DNA of 64,000 nucleotides, taken from the NCBI GenBank assembly GCA_020444275.1, contig JAHLLG010000001.1, positions 1,143,773 to 1,207,772 on the forward strand, in the 5' to 3' direction. The number at the start of each line of letters is the position of its first letter. The first letter of the stretch is position 1. The notes beneath the pieces are model-generated. The model made no database searches, was not told the origin of the DNA, and saw only the letters and a program-made list of their open reading frames with translations. Positions 18,316 through 29,000 of the stretch are shown here, piece after piece. The stretch is from Bacteroidota bacterium (GTDB lineage Bacteria > Bacteroidota > Bacteroidia > Bacteroidales > UBA12077). Both the position numbers and the translations under genes were made by a program.

Positions 18316-20106
18316 TCAAGATGTTATGAATGGGATAGTTATGATAAATTCAGTTCCAATTCCTACTTGCGATTTAACTTCAATGTTGCCATTGTGTTCA
18401 TCAATAATATTTTTGCTAATGGCAAGTCCTAATCCCGTGCCTTGATCAACCGGTTTAGTTGTATAGAACGAATCAAATATCTTTTTTAGTTTGTCGGCTT
18501 CAATGCCACATCCACTGTCTCGTATGGATATTTTCACCATATTGTTTTCGTAAGTTGTTGAAATCCAAATGGTACCTGTATCATCTATCGACTGTATGGC
18601 ATTGGCAATAATATTAACAAATACCTGGTTGAGTTTACCTGGAAAGCATTTAATCTTTGGTAATTTATTGAGGTTTTTAATTATCTCGATATCATATTTG
18701 TACTGATTTTTGAGTAAAATAAGTGATAGTTCTATTCCCTCGTTTATGTCGGCCAAAGTTTTTTCATTGTTAGAGATGCGAGAAAAAGAATTCAAACTTT
18801 GAGTAATTTCGTTAATTCTATCCACTCCTTCTTGCATGTGTTTTAAAATAATTGGCGATTCTTTTTTAAAGTAATTATAATCTAATTCTTTTTTTAGTTT
18901 TTCAATTTCAGCAATATCTTTTTTCGCACCTTCCGAAAGATATTCTTCATATTTATCAGCAACTGCAATGATCGTTTCAACAGCATCTGTAATACCCATA
19001 GCACCTAATGTAATAAAGTTTAAGGGGTTTTTAATCTCATGTGCAATCCCTGCTGTTAGTAATCCAACTGAAGCCATTTTCTCAGTCTGAACTAGATGTG
19101 TTTGAGTTTCCTTGAGCTTTTTAAATGCTTTATTTAGTTCATTTTGAGCCTTCTTTCTTTTTTGTATTTCTACTGATAACTTTCTGTTCCAGTAAATAGT
19201 AATAACCAAAATTAGAAGCAATGGTGTTATAATTTTCCATAAAATAGAGTAATCAAACTTCTTTGTCTTAAGTGCTATCCAGTTATTATAGATATTGTTT
19301 TTTTCTGATTCTGAAATTGAATCAATCGATTTTTGTAAAATATTTAACAATATTGTCCAATCTTTTCGAACGCCCATGCTTAACCTAAACTGGTAAGGAG
19401 TTTCTCCAATTATTCTTATTGATTTATAACCTTTTTCGTAGATGTAGTAAGTTGCAGTCACCATTCCGCCAACAAATGCTTCTACATTTTTTTTGTGCAC
19501 CTTTTTGAGTCCTTCCTGAATATTTTTTACCGGAACAATAATAATTTCAGGATAATCCTTTTTTAGATTTTCATGGGTAATGTAAGATGAAACTACAGCA
19601 ACTTTTTTTCCCTTTAATTCGGATAGATTTTGAATATATGCTTTATCGTCCATAGCAAATACACTAACAGGTAATTGTATGTAAGGTGTTGTAAAGTTTA
19701 ATGATTCAGATCTTTCAGGAGTTTGTGTAATATTGCTAATAATATCTAAATCTTTATTTTTTGCTTTGATAAACATCTCCTCCCAGGTTTCATCCTGAGC
19801 AAAATCAAATTCTACGTGCAAATTTTTTTCAATAATTTTTAAATAATCAATAATCATTCCATGAAAGTTTCCCTTTTTATCGCGAAATTCAAACGGAGCC
19901 CAGTTAGGATCGCTACCAACTTTAATTACCGGATGTTGTTTTAACCAGTTTTTTTCTTCTTCGGTTAGCTCTATATTGAAATGAGGTGTGTTATTTTCTG
20001 AAGTTAAAGTGCCATCGGTTAATTTTTCAGTTGAGACTATTTTAAAAGGATAAATAAAGAATAGAATATGAATACATATGATAATATATTTATCCTTATT
20101 TTGCAT
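18316..20106 (-). CDS. sensor histidine kinase with periplasmic solute-binding (SBP_bac_3) domain
   Basis: A 596-residue membrane kinase, taking the ATG at 20106, which gives a clean signal anchor (MQNKDKYIIICIHILFFIYP). An upstream in-frame start at 20163 would add 19 poorly hydrophobic residues. A type-3 solute-binding domain (about 45-275) begins HPVIKVGSDPNWAPFEF and binds small polar ligands in relatives. One transmembrane helix (about 295-315) leads into a short coiled coil. HisKA has AGIAHEIKNPLNFI (His356). HATPase has NIIANAIQSID, DSGCGIE and GTGLGLAIS. There is no receiver domain and no adjacent regulator gene, so its partner is elsewhere. The ligand is not predictable. Confidence 0.9.
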   Translation of the reverse strand: MQNKDKYIIICIHILFFIYPFKIVSTEKLTDGTLTSENNTPHFNIELTEEEKNWLKQHPVIKVGSDPNWAPFEFRDKKGNFHGMIIDYLKIIEKNLHVEFDFAQDETWEEMFIKAKNKDLDIISNITQTPERSESLNFTTPYIQLPVSVFAMDDKAYIQNLSELKGKKVAVVSSYITHENLKKDYPEIIIVPVKNIQEGLKKVHKKNVEAFVGGMVTATYYIYEKGYKSIRIIGETPYQFRLSMGVRKDWTILLNILQKSIDSISESEKNNIYNNWIALKTKKFDYSILWKIITPLLLILVITIYWNRKLSVEIQKRKKAQNELNKAFKKLKETQTHLVQTEKMASVGLLTAGIAHEIKNPLNFITLGAMGITDAVETIIAVADKYEEYLSEGAKKDIAEIEKLKKELDYNYFKKESPIILKHMQEGVDRINEITQSLNSFSRISNNEKTLADINEGIELSLILLKNQYKYDIEIIKNLNKLPKIKCFPGKLNQVFVNIIANAIQSIDDTGTIWISTTYENNMVKISIRDSGCGIEADKLKKIFDSFYTTKPVDQGTGLGLAISKNIIDEHNGNIEVKSQVGIGTEFIITIPFITS

Positions 20107-20272
20107 AATATGAATTGGTATGTTCGTTCTTATTGTCAGACGTTCAGGATGAACAAGATACAAAAAATCTTTTGTAGAGTAAAATAAAAAGACTTGTATA
20201 ATCCAGAAAACTAAGGCGTAAAGAACAATTCCTTTCTAAAATCCTTCAGTTTATGATTTGTAATTGCTTTTT

Positions 20273-23224
20273 TTAATTTAAAAACTCCAGTATTCTTTCA
20301 AGATTCATCTTCTGAACAGCCTGTTCTGTATTAATAAATGAATCTGCAAGCTTCGATTTCTTAGCCTTTAGTTGCTGTATTTTTTCTTCTACAGTATCCG
20401 AAGAAATAAAGCGATATACCATTACTTTTTTATCCTGCCCTATACGGTGTGTCCTGTTTATTGCTTGTTCTTCAACAGCAGGGTTCCACCACGGATCAAT
20501 AATAAAAACATAATCTGCAGCAGTTAAATTAAGCCCTACGCCACCAGCTTTGATCTGGATTAAGAACACAAAATTATCCTCGGCATCCTGAAAATCATGA
20601 ATTACCTGCTCACGGTTTTGAGTACTTCCGGTGAGCATTGAGAAAGTGTGATTATTTATTTGAAGGTAATCAGAAAACAAGTTGAGATGTTTAACATAAG
20701 CTGAAAAGATTAATACTTTATGTTTTTCTGCAATCAAACTTTCAATATTCCGGGTGATTTCATCGAATTTACCGGATTCATCAATATATTTCTCATCAAT
20801 TAATACAGGATGATTTGCAATCTGACGCAATCTGTTTAGTCCTTCAATGGCAAGAATTGTAGGCTTTTCATCTGAACTTTCAATGGTTTCCATGATCGAA
20901 TTCCTGATTTTCGATTTCTCCTCTTCGTAAATCGACTTTTGTTCATCGGTCATATCGCAATAGATAACCGATTCAGATTTATCGGGTAAATCTTTTGCTA
21001 CCTGGTTTTTTGTTCGGCGAAGAACAAAAGGTTGAATAAACTGCTGTAATTTTTCTTTCTTTTCAGGATCGGTATTTTTCTCAATGGGTTGAACAAATTC
21101 ACGCTTAAAAAAGCGCAGGTTCCCTAATAATCCCTTGTTTAGGAAGTTAAGCTGAGACCATAGATCGGTTAGTGAGTTTTCAATTGGTGTTCCGGTTAAA
21201 ACCAATCGGTGTTTAGATTTTAGCTGATTTACGGCTTTGTAAATTTTAGAGTCGGGATTTTTGATGTACTGACTTTCATCAAGAATTACATAATAAAACT
21301 TAAATGATGTAAGTAAATCTATCTCGTTCCTAACAATTCCATAGGTTGTTAATATGATATCAAAATCTTTAAATAGCCTGATATCTTTTGGCCTGTTTTG
21401 CCCAATAAACTTAAAGCAACTTAAATCAGGTGTAAACTTCTTGATTTCTTCTTCCCAGTTATGGATAAGTGATGTGGGCATTACAATTAATGATGTTGCT
21501 GAGGTTGGAGTATTTTTCAGACTAACCTGGTCGAAAATGCTTAGTTGTGCCAGCGAGGATTTTTGTTCAGGTTCATAGTTTTCTCCATTAACTTTACCTT
21601 TTGCGTTAAGCAGCAGGGTAAGCGTTTGAATGGTTTTTCCAAGTCCCATATCGTCGGCCAGGCAACCACCAAACTGGTTTTCCTGTATTAGTTGCATCCA
21701 ACTATATCCTTCTTGCTGATAAGGCCTTAATTGAGCATTTAATCCTTTCGGAATTTCAGGAGTGTTTTTATTAAAATCAGATAATAGAGTTTGATACTTT
21801 TCTATAATCGATTTACCTTTTTCAGGCGCACTGGTTTCGAGTAATCCAAAATGATGCTTATCTAACTGAAGGTGCTGATCAACATCTCGTCCAAACTGGA
21901 AAAGCTCTGTATATTGCTCGAACCATTCTTTGGGTAGAATCGTAATTTCACCATTGGGTAATTTATACTCTCTGTTTCCGTTTAAAATATTTTTTCTGAA
22001 CTTAGTAAAGGGAATCTCATATTCACCAATAATCACTTTTATATGCAAATCAAACCAATCATTATCTTCTTTAATGTCAGAATTAATTTCCGGGGTAAAC
22101 AGTGCATACTGATTCTCTAATTTTTTCTGTATAAGGGTAATACTCAGATTTCGAATAACTAATTTCGCAGTGCTTAACCAATGAATGAATTCATGCAGTC
22201 GTTCTTCTTTATCAAGTTTTTCTATTGATTCAGGAACAAAAAGTGCTTCGTTATAGTTTTTTAATCCAAGAGATTCAAGCTGATTGATTATACCATTCTC
22301 CCAGGTAAAATCTCTTTCAACTTTAATGAAATCATAGTTTTTCTGGTTTTCGTCCAAACGCACCGAGGAGTTTGCACCCTTATTAGCTAAAAATTTAATT
22401 TTATCATTATACCAAAATGAAAGAATTAAGGTTGCCTTGCCTTCCAAATCATTTTCAAAACTTAATTCGGCTCTTTTAGTTGATATTTCCTTGTTAATAC
22501 TAAAACCAAATGGCTTTACATTATATTGCTTGATAGTTTCAAGTGCAAAAGTTTCGAACCACTTTTTTTCCGATGATTTGGGAATATGAATACAATCCTT
22601 CTGAAAAAACGGCAGTAATTTTTTGGCATTAATATCATTAAAAATAAAGAGCTTATTCTCAATAATAATTCGACAAGGATCTTCAGTTACTATAAAATGA
22701 GGTTTCTCGAGTAGGTTTAGTTCTTTGTTGTTATGGCGGATACTCAAAAAATATTGACTTTCATTTTCAAGTTTACTGATATTAAAGATGGCCTGAGCGT
22801 ATCCCTTCTTTACTTCAATTTTTTCATCAGAATTAATATATTTTGGTTTTTCTTTAAAGTACAGGTCAATGTCCATTTTCTGAAGTAAATCAGTACATTT
22901 TACTAATCTTTTCTCAATGAATGGTCGGATATGTTCATCGACAAAATCCTTTTTTAATTTATGGATGAAATCAACCGTGGTTTGCCCTCTTTTTTTTGAG
23001 AAAATCTTATGTAAGTTTTGATCGCTGTATTCATCAATCCATTGAATAAGTTGCTTTTCGTTCTCTGAGAAACTGTCAAGGTATTTGTTAATATTGAGTT
23101 TAGATAGTTTAGCTTCAATATGATAAAATCCATGATTGGGTTTTATAATAATAATATATGGAACCATTATTAAACCAAACAATGGATGATCAACTATACC
23201 TATTACAAATTCTTTTCGTTGCAT
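20273..23224 (-). CDS. SNF2 family DNA-dependent ATPase/helicase
   Basis: A 983-residue Swi2/Snf2-type ATPase. The N-terminal half (to about 480) is poorly conserved and lacks a recognisable SWIM zinc motif. The motor has Walker A DDMGLGKT (about 525), the DESQ box in VILDESQYIKN (about 650), LTGTPIENSLTDLWSQL, and the C-terminal helicase lobe with QIKAGGVGLNLTAADYV and the arginine-finger motif NRTHRIGQ. Bacterial members translocate on double-stranded DNA and relate to RapA and other transcription or repair remodellers. It is not next to restriction or defence genes here, so a housekeeping role is more likely. The ATG at 23224 fits the first recognisable residues. Confidence 0.92.
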   Translation of the reverse strand: MQRKEFVIGIVDHPLFGLIMVPYIIIIKPNHGFYHIEAKLSKLNINKYLDSFSENEKQLIQWIDEYSDQNLHKIFSKKRGQTTVDFIHKLKKDFVDEHIRPFIEKRLVKCTDLLQKMDIDLYFKEKPKYINSDEKIEVKKGYAQAIFNISKLENESQYFLSIRHNNKELNLLEKPHFIVTEDPCRIIIENKLFIFNDINAKKLLPFFQKDCIHIPKSSEKKWFETFALETIKQYNVKPFGFSINKEISTKRAELSFENDLEGKATLILSFWYNDKIKFLANKGANSSVRLDENQKNYDFIKVERDFTWENGIINQLESLGLKNYNEALFVPESIEKLDKEERLHEFIHWLSTAKLVIRNLSITLIQKKLENQYALFTPEINSDIKEDNDWFDLHIKVIIGEYEIPFTKFRKNILNGNREYKLPNGEITILPKEWFEQYTELFQFGRDVDQHLQLDKHHFGLLETSAPEKGKSIIEKYQTLLSDFNKNTPEIPKGLNAQLRPYQQEGYSWMQLIQENQFGGCLADDMGLGKTIQTLTLLLNAKGKVNGENYEPEQKSSLAQLSIFDQVSLKNTPTSATSLIVMPTSLIHNWEEEIKKFTPDLSCFKFIGQNRPKDIRLFKDFDIILTTYGIVRNEIDLLTSFKFYYVILDESQYIKNPDSKIYKAVNQLKSKHRLVLTGTPIENSLTDLWSQLNFLNKGLLGNLRFFKREFVQPIEKNTDPEKKEKLQQFIQPFVLRRTKNQVAKDLPDKSESVIYCDMTDEQKSIYEEEKSKIRNSIMETIESSDEKPTILAIEGLNRLRQIANHPVLIDEKYIDESGKFDEITRNIESLIAEKHKVLIFSAYVKHLNLFSDYLQINNHTFSMLTGSTQNREQVIHDFQDAEDNFVFLIQIKAGGVGLNLTAADYVFIIDPWWNPAVEEQAINRTHRIGQDKKVMVYRFISSDTVEEKIQQLKAKKSKLADSFINTEQAVQKMNLERILEFLN

Positions 23225-23714
23225 TAAATTCAGAATCTACTTTTTCAAAAATCTTGTAAAAGTATGAATTATTGTTGATCTGGTGATGAGTAGAATCTTC
23301 TTTTTTTTTATAAATATAGTATAGTAAACTTAACCAGTGAATTAAAATATGGTTAAGTTCAGTTATGAAATTAAAAGAATGTTTGTCGGCAGTTTTGGTG
23401 ACCACAGAGTTTAGTATGAAGTTATTTTACATGTTATAGAATAGTTTTTTAATTGACATTTGTTCATAGCATCGCATAAGATAATTTATAAATTTGTCGA
23501 GAATTAAAATATATAAATATAAAGATAATTAAATATAAACAATTGGGTTTAATAATTAGAATTATTTTAAATAGGTATTATAAAAGCCAATTAATACAAG
23601 TTTTGGTATAAAACTATTATAGGACATATAATAAGGTTTGCTATTAAGGAATCAAAATTTTATTATTGGTTATTATTTTCGAAACCATTAATTATAAACT
23701 AAGCGTTTTTAGCT
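23225..23714. other. 490-bp AT-rich intergenic region between divergent genes
   Basis: Very AT-rich, no convincing gene on either strand. It must hold the promoters for the SNF2 gene (minus) and the redox operon (plus); a good candidate for the latter is at 23637-23668. No terminator, tRNA or riboswitch was recognised. Confidence 0.5.
23637..23668 (+). promoter_or_regulatory. candidate promoter of the redox operon
   Basis: TTTG at 23637-23640, a 20-nt spacer, then TATTATTG at 23661-23668, one mismatch from TAnnTTTG. It is 46 nt before the first ATG of the operon. This is the best-spaced Bacteroidota-type promoter match I found in the window. Confidence 0.55.
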
Positions 23715-24233
23715 ATGCGAGTAAAACGAATACTACAGGAAAAGGAGACTGCACTGCAGGATTCCGTGGATCTTACCTTAATTGATCCCTTAATTGAAAA
23801 ATATAAAAGCAAGAAAGGTAGCATGATTCCTATTTTACAAGGAACACAAAATATGTATGGTTATCTGCCCGAAGAAGCTTTTATAAAAATTGCTGAACTA
23901 ACAGGTTTAAAGTTAAGTGAAATGTATGGAGTGGCTACATTTTACACCCAGTTCAGATTAAATCCGGTTGGAAAACATATTATTAAAGTTTGCCATGGTA
24001 CCGCTTGCCATGTGCAAAATGCCACAGCAATTTCCGAAGCAATTGAAGATGCTTTAGATATTAAAGATGGCGAAACTACCGAAGACAGATTATTCACATT
24101 AGAATCTGTTGCTTGTCTTGGTTGTTGCTCGTTAGCTCCGGTAATGATGATCGGAGATGAAACCTACGGAAAACTTACTGGAAAGCAAGCAGTAAAAATC
24201 GTAAAGGAGATCAAGATTAAAGAAAGTAATTAA
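23715..24233 (+). CDS. NuoE-like [2Fe-2S] thioredoxin-fold subunit (HydC/HndA/StnA type)
   Basis: A 172-residue electron-transfer subunit, likely cytosolic, with a helical N-terminal part and a thioredoxin-like [2Fe-2S] domain. The ligands are Cys93 and Cys98 (VCHGTACHV) and Cys134 and Cys138 (ACLGCCSLAP), the standard C-x4-C...C-x3-C spacing. The family is found in complex I (NuoE), bifurcating hydrogenases and transhydrogenases. It is first of an operon with a NuoF-like protein (32 nt downstream) and the large fusion subunit, so it is the small subunit of a heterotrimer. The absence of membrane subunits argues against complex I. Confidence 0.9.
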   Translation: MRVKRILQEKETALQDSVDLTLIDPLIEKYKSKKGSMIPILQGTQNMYGYLPEEAFIKIAELTGLKLSEMYGVATFYTQFRLNPVGKHIIKVCHGTACHVQNATAISEAIEDALDIKDGETTEDRLFTLESVACLGCCSLAPVMMIGDETYGKLTGKQAVKIVKEIKIKESN

Positions 24234-24265
24234 TTCATTCCAACAGGACCACAAAAAAAGTAATC

Positions 24266-26044
24266 ATGGAAAAAACGAAAGTTTTAGTAGGACTAGCAAG
24301 CTGTGGAATTGCGGCTGGTGCCAATAAAGTATATAATAAGCTATTAGCTTTACAAGAAACAGATAAATTAGATATTGAATTAAAGAAAACAGGTTGTATC
24401 GGAATGTGCTACCGCGAGCCTTTGGTTGAAATAATCGACGAAACAGGTTCGTATTTATATGGTGAAATAGATGAAGAAAAGGCAGTTGAGATTTTCGATA
24501 AACATCTAAAGCAAAGCGAGCCGGTTAAAGATTATGTTGTAAAAAGTGATCTTTTTAAGGCAAAAGATGATTCATTTTGGGAAGGACAGGTTAAGATTGC
24601 ACTCAGAAATTGCGGAGTAATCGATCCTGAAAACATTGAAGAATATGAGGAACAAGGTGGATATAAAGCATTGGAGAAAATCCTGAAAGAAAAGATTAGT
24701 CAGGAAGATGTTATCCAAACCGTTTTAGATTCAGGTATTCGCGGACGTGGTGGTGGAGGGTTTCCCACCGGTTTAAAATGGAGATTTGCCTATAAATATA
24801 AATCAGATCAGAAATATGTGATTTGTAATGCCGATGAAGGTGATCCAGGAGCATTCATGGATCGATCATTACTGGAAGGTGATCCACATGCAGTGCTTGA
24901 GGGATTGGCTATTGGAGGTTACGCTATTGGGGCTAGTGAAGGTGTAATCTATTGTAGAGCAGAATATCCATTGGCTATAAAACGATTAAATATTGCCATT
25001 GAGCAAGCGCGCGAAAAAGGATATCTTGGCAAAAATATTATGGGAGTTAAAGGTTTCGATTTTGACTTATATGTTAAAGAGGGTGCAGGAGCATTTGTTT
25101 GTGGCGAAGAAACAGCACTTATTGCTTCCATTGAAGGTGAACGCGGAATGCCACGAAAACGTCCTCCGTTTCCTGCCGAAGCAGGTCTTTGGGCAAAACC
25201 AACTAACAATAATAATGTAGAAACTTACGCAAATATTCCATACATATTTTTAAACGGACCAGAATCGTATTCAAAATATGGAACCGAAAAAAGTAAGGGA
25301 ACTAAAGTATTTGCGTTAACAGGTAAAATTAATCATGGTGGGTCGGTTGAAGTTCCCATGGGAGTTTCCATACGAGATATTATTTTTAAGCTGGGCGGAG
25401 GAATTACCGATGGTAAAAAGTTTAAAGCTGTTCAGCTTGGAGGTCCTTCGGGAGGATGTATTCCTGAATATCTTGCCGACACAATTGTTGATTATGATTC
25501 TGTTACAGCTACCGGAGCAATTATGGGATCCGGAGGTATGGTTGTAATGGACGAAACAACATGTATGGTTGATATAGCTAGATTTTTCCTCGATTTTACT
25601 GTTAAAGAATCATGCGGAAAGTGTACTTTCTGTCGCATGGGAACCAAAAGAATGTTAGAAATACTTGAAAGAATTACGCAAGGCGAAGGTAAAGAAGGTG
25701 ATATTGAAAAACTGCAGGAGCTAGCTTATCAAATTAAAGATAGCTCACTTTGTGGTTTAGGTCAAACTGCTCCAAATCCTGTACTTACAACTATAAAGTA
25801 TTTTAGACACGAGTATGAAGCTCATATTAAGGATAAGAAATGTCCTGCTAAGAATTGTAAAAAACTACTTACATATACTGTCGATCCTGAAAAATGTACC
25901 GGTTGTACAGTTTGTGCTAAAAATTGCCCAACCAATGCCATTGATGGTGAACGAAAAGAGGTACATACAATTAGGCAGGATGCATGCATTCAGTGTGGTA
26001 TGTGTTATAGTAAATGTAAGTTTGATGCTATTATTTTATCATAA
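24266..26044 (+). CDS. NuoF-like NADH/FMN/Fe-S subunit (HydB/StnB type)
   Basis: A 592-residue flavoprotein subunit that binds NAD(H) and FMN. Three parts are visible. Residues 1-100 form a [2Fe-2S] thioredoxin-like domain with Cys13, Cys44 and Cys48. The NuoF core has GIRGRGGGGFPTGLKWRF, NADEGDPGAFMDR, EGAGAFVCGEETALIASIEG and the [4Fe-4S] ligands in SCGKCTFCRMG. The C-terminus has two ferredoxin [4Fe-4S] motifs, CTGCTVCAKNCPTNAI and CIQCGMCYSKCKFDAI. This N- and C-terminally extended form is the one found in electron-bifurcating HydABC-type enzymes, where it oxidises or reduces NADH and ferredoxin. It precedes the fusion subunit by 48 nt. Confidence 0.92.
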   Translation: MEKTKVLVGLASCGIAAGANKVYNKLLALQETDKLDIELKKTGCIGMCYREPLVEIIDETGSYLYGEIDEEKAVEIFDKHLKQSEPVKDYVVKSDLFKAKDDSFWEGQVKIALRNCGVIDPENIEEYEEQGGYKALEKILKEKISQEDVIQTVLDSGIRGRGGGGFPTGLKWRFAYKYKSDQKYVICNADEGDPGAFMDRSLLEGDPHAVLEGLAIGGYAIGASEGVIYCRAEYPLAIKRLNIAIEQAREKGYLGKNIMGVKGFDFDLYVKEGAGAFVCGEETALIASIEGERGMPRKRPPFPAEAGLWAKPTNNNNVETYANIPYIFLNGPESYSKYGTEKSKGTKVFALTGKINHGGSVEVPMGVSIRDIIFKLGGGITDGKKFKAVQLGGPSGGCIPEYLADTIVDYDSVTATGAIMGSGGMVVMDETTCMVDIARFFLDFTVKESCGKCTFCRMGTKRMLEILERITQGEGKEGDIEKLQELAYQIKDSSLCGLGQTAPNPVLTTIKYFRHEYEAHIKDKKCPAKNCKKLLTYTVDPEKCTGCTVCAKNCPTNAIDGERKEVHTIRQDACIQCGMCYSKCKFDAIILS

Positions 26045-26092
26045 TTTCAAACTTAAAATGATAAATGAAACATTAACTAAAGTAGAAATAAA

Positions 26093-29000
26093 ATGAGCGA
26101 TCAACTAAATATAATTCTAAACGGAAAAAATATAAAAGGAAACCAGGGAGATACAATCCTTGAATTAGCAAAAAGAACTGGAATAGAAATTCCAACATTG
26201 TGTAACGACCCCAGGTTAAAACCATTCTCATCTTGCTTTGTGTGCGTTGTTGAAATTGAAGGAATGAAAGGAATGCAACCGTCCTGTTCAACAGTAATTC
26301 AGGAAGGAATGAAGATCGAAACAGAAAACGAAAAGGTAAAAGCAGCAAGAAAGACAGCGCTGGATTTAATGCTAAGTAATCACTACGCTGATTGCGAAGC
26401 ACCTTGTAAGCAAACTTGTCCTGCAGGTGTTGATGTGCAAGGATACATATCATTAATTGAAAAGGGTTTATACAGCGAGGCAATTGAATTAATAAAACAA
26501 ACGAATCCTTTACCTGCAATTTGTGGTAGAGTATGTGTGCGTCCTTGTGAGGTAGCTTGTCGTCGTAATTATTTAGACGAAGGTGCTGCAGTTGGAATCG
26601 ATTACATGAAGCGATTTGCTGCCGATATGGATCTGCTTTCGGAAACAAGATATGTTCCTAAAGTGGCCCCTTCAACAGGGAAAAAAGTGGCCATAATTGG
26701 TGCTGGACCTGGAGGATTATCATCAGCCTATTTCTTACAACAAAAAGGTCATCAGTGCGATATTTTTGAGGCAAGTCCGAATCCTGGAGGTTGGTTAAGA
26801 TACGGGATTCCGGAATACCGATTACCTAACGATATTTTAGATAAAGAAGTAGCTGCAGTTACAGAACTGGGAGCAAATATTCACTATAATAAAAAACTAG
26901 GAGATAATCTAAGTTATAAAGAACTTCAGAAAGATTATGATTCGGTAATTCTTACCATTGGTTCACAACGTGGAACATTAATTGGTTGCGAAGGAGACGA
27001 TGCAGAGAATGTATTTTCTGGTATCGATTTTCTTCGAAACATGGAAATGACAGGTCAGAAATACGACTTTTCAGGAAAGACAGTAGCTGTAGTTGGTGGT
27101 GGAAATACTGCAATGGATTGTTGTCGAACATCACTTCGTTGTGGTGCAGAAAAAGTATATGTTATTTACCGACGTACAGAAAAAGAGATGCCTGCAAATC
27201 CAATAGAAATTCACGAGTCTAAGATAGAAGGTGTTGAGTATCTTTTCTTAACAAATCCTGCTAAGGTTAATAAGGATAAGGATGGTAAATTAAAATCGAT
27301 GACCTGCCTGAAGATGGAATTAGGCGAACCTGATGCTTCTGGTCGTCGTCGTCCGGTGCCTATTGAAGGTTCAGAATTTGATATCGAATTGGATTATGCA
27401 CTTGCTGCTATTGGTCAGAAGACTGATGTTAATTTCTTGGACGATATTAATAAAAACGCTAAAGATGGTAAGTTAGAAATTAATCGTTGGGGTGATATTG
27501 ATGCAGATCAAAACACATTACAAACGGGAATCAAATCGATGTTTGCTGCCGGTGATGGTGTTACAGGACCTGCTACGATTATAGAAGCTATTCAGCAAGC
27601 GCAGGTTGCTACACGAAGTTGTGATCAATATCTAAAAGGCGAAGAGCTAAAAGCCGAACCTAAAGAGTTTATAAGTAAAAGAGAAAACTTTAAAGAGTTA
27701 AGCGCTGATGATTTCTTAGGTAGATATCAAAAGCAGATTCGTGAAGAAATGCCGGTTCTTCCAGCAGAAGATCGTGTGAACTTTAAAGAGGTAGAGTTGG
27801 GTTATGAAGATGATAAAGTAGCCAAACATGAAGCTGAACGTTGTCTGGAATGTGGCTGTACTGAGTTTTTTACTTGTGACTTGAAAAAGTTTGCAACCCA
27901 ATACGATGCCGATCAAAAACATTTTGAAGGAGATTATCACGCACATGAATTGGATTTTTCACATCCATACATCGAGATTGATAATAACAAATGTATTTTA
28001 TGTGCGCGTTGTGTAAGAATTTGTAAAGAGGTTGTTGGCGCTAATGCATTGGGGTTAGTAAATAGAGGTTTTGATACGATTATTGCTCCAAGTATGGGAA
28101 ATTCATTAACAGAAACAGATTGTGAATCATGCGGAATGTGTATTTCAACATGTCCGACAGGTGCAATAACAGAAAATGTTGCATTTAAACCAGGTCCGGT
28201 TAAGCTTGACAAGGTAAATACGCTGTGCCATTATTGTTCGGTTGGTTGTGAGGTTGAGTATCATCACAAGTCTGAATTTGTATGGCGTGTAACGGGTAAA
28301 GAAGGCCAGGTGAATAAAGATGGAAATATTTGTCGATATCCTAAGTTTGGATATGGAGTAATGAATGATCCGGCAAGAATTACACAACCATTATTAAAAG
28401 TTGATGGAAATTTCGAAGTCATTAGCTGGCAAAAAGCATTTGATGTTATTGCCGATGAAATAAAAGGTGTTGATCCTGACGAAAATGGTTTCTTCGCTGG
28501 CGCCCGGTTAAGTAACGAAGAGATGTATATGATCCAGAAACTGGCAAGAGCAGGAGCTAAAACGAATAATGTTACCAGTTTCCATTATGTTGGTCAGGGT
28601 AGATGGTATGGTAATAATTCTATTGCAAATGTTCCGTTTGATCAAATTAAAGATGCAAGTAAAATTTACATCTTAGGATCAGAGGTGAATATGGATAATG
28701 CCGTAGTAAGCTTTATGATCAATAATGCAAGGGAAATGAATAACATACCTGTTGAATTGATTACAGATAAAGACTTAAGCGCACTCGAACACAAAGTAGA
28801 TGAGGTTGTTAAAATAAAATCTTACTACCATTTTATTAAGGCTGTTAATTATAAGTTAATTGAGAACGGATTACAGAACGATCTATTTATAAAAGATAAC
28901 TGCGAAGGATTCAGTGAGTATAAAAAGAACCTGGCGAATGAAAATTATGAACAATTGGTAAAAGAAGCAGGTGTTTGCTGTCAGGGAGTTATAGAGGAGT

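Noticed and set aside
23190-23405. 71-codon minus-strand frame at the SNF2 start
   Set aside because: It overlaps the 5' end of the SNF2 gene in another frame, sits in AT-rich spacer DNA, and shows no motif.
23715-26044. Respiratory complex I genes
   Set aside because: No membrane subunits or other nuo genes follow, and the NuoF-like protein has the N- and C-terminal Fe-S extensions of soluble bifurcating enzymes.
26073-26648. 191-codon minus-strand open frame
   Set aside because: It lies fully antisense to the strongly supported fusion subunit, and its translation is Leu/Phe-rich without recognisable motifs.
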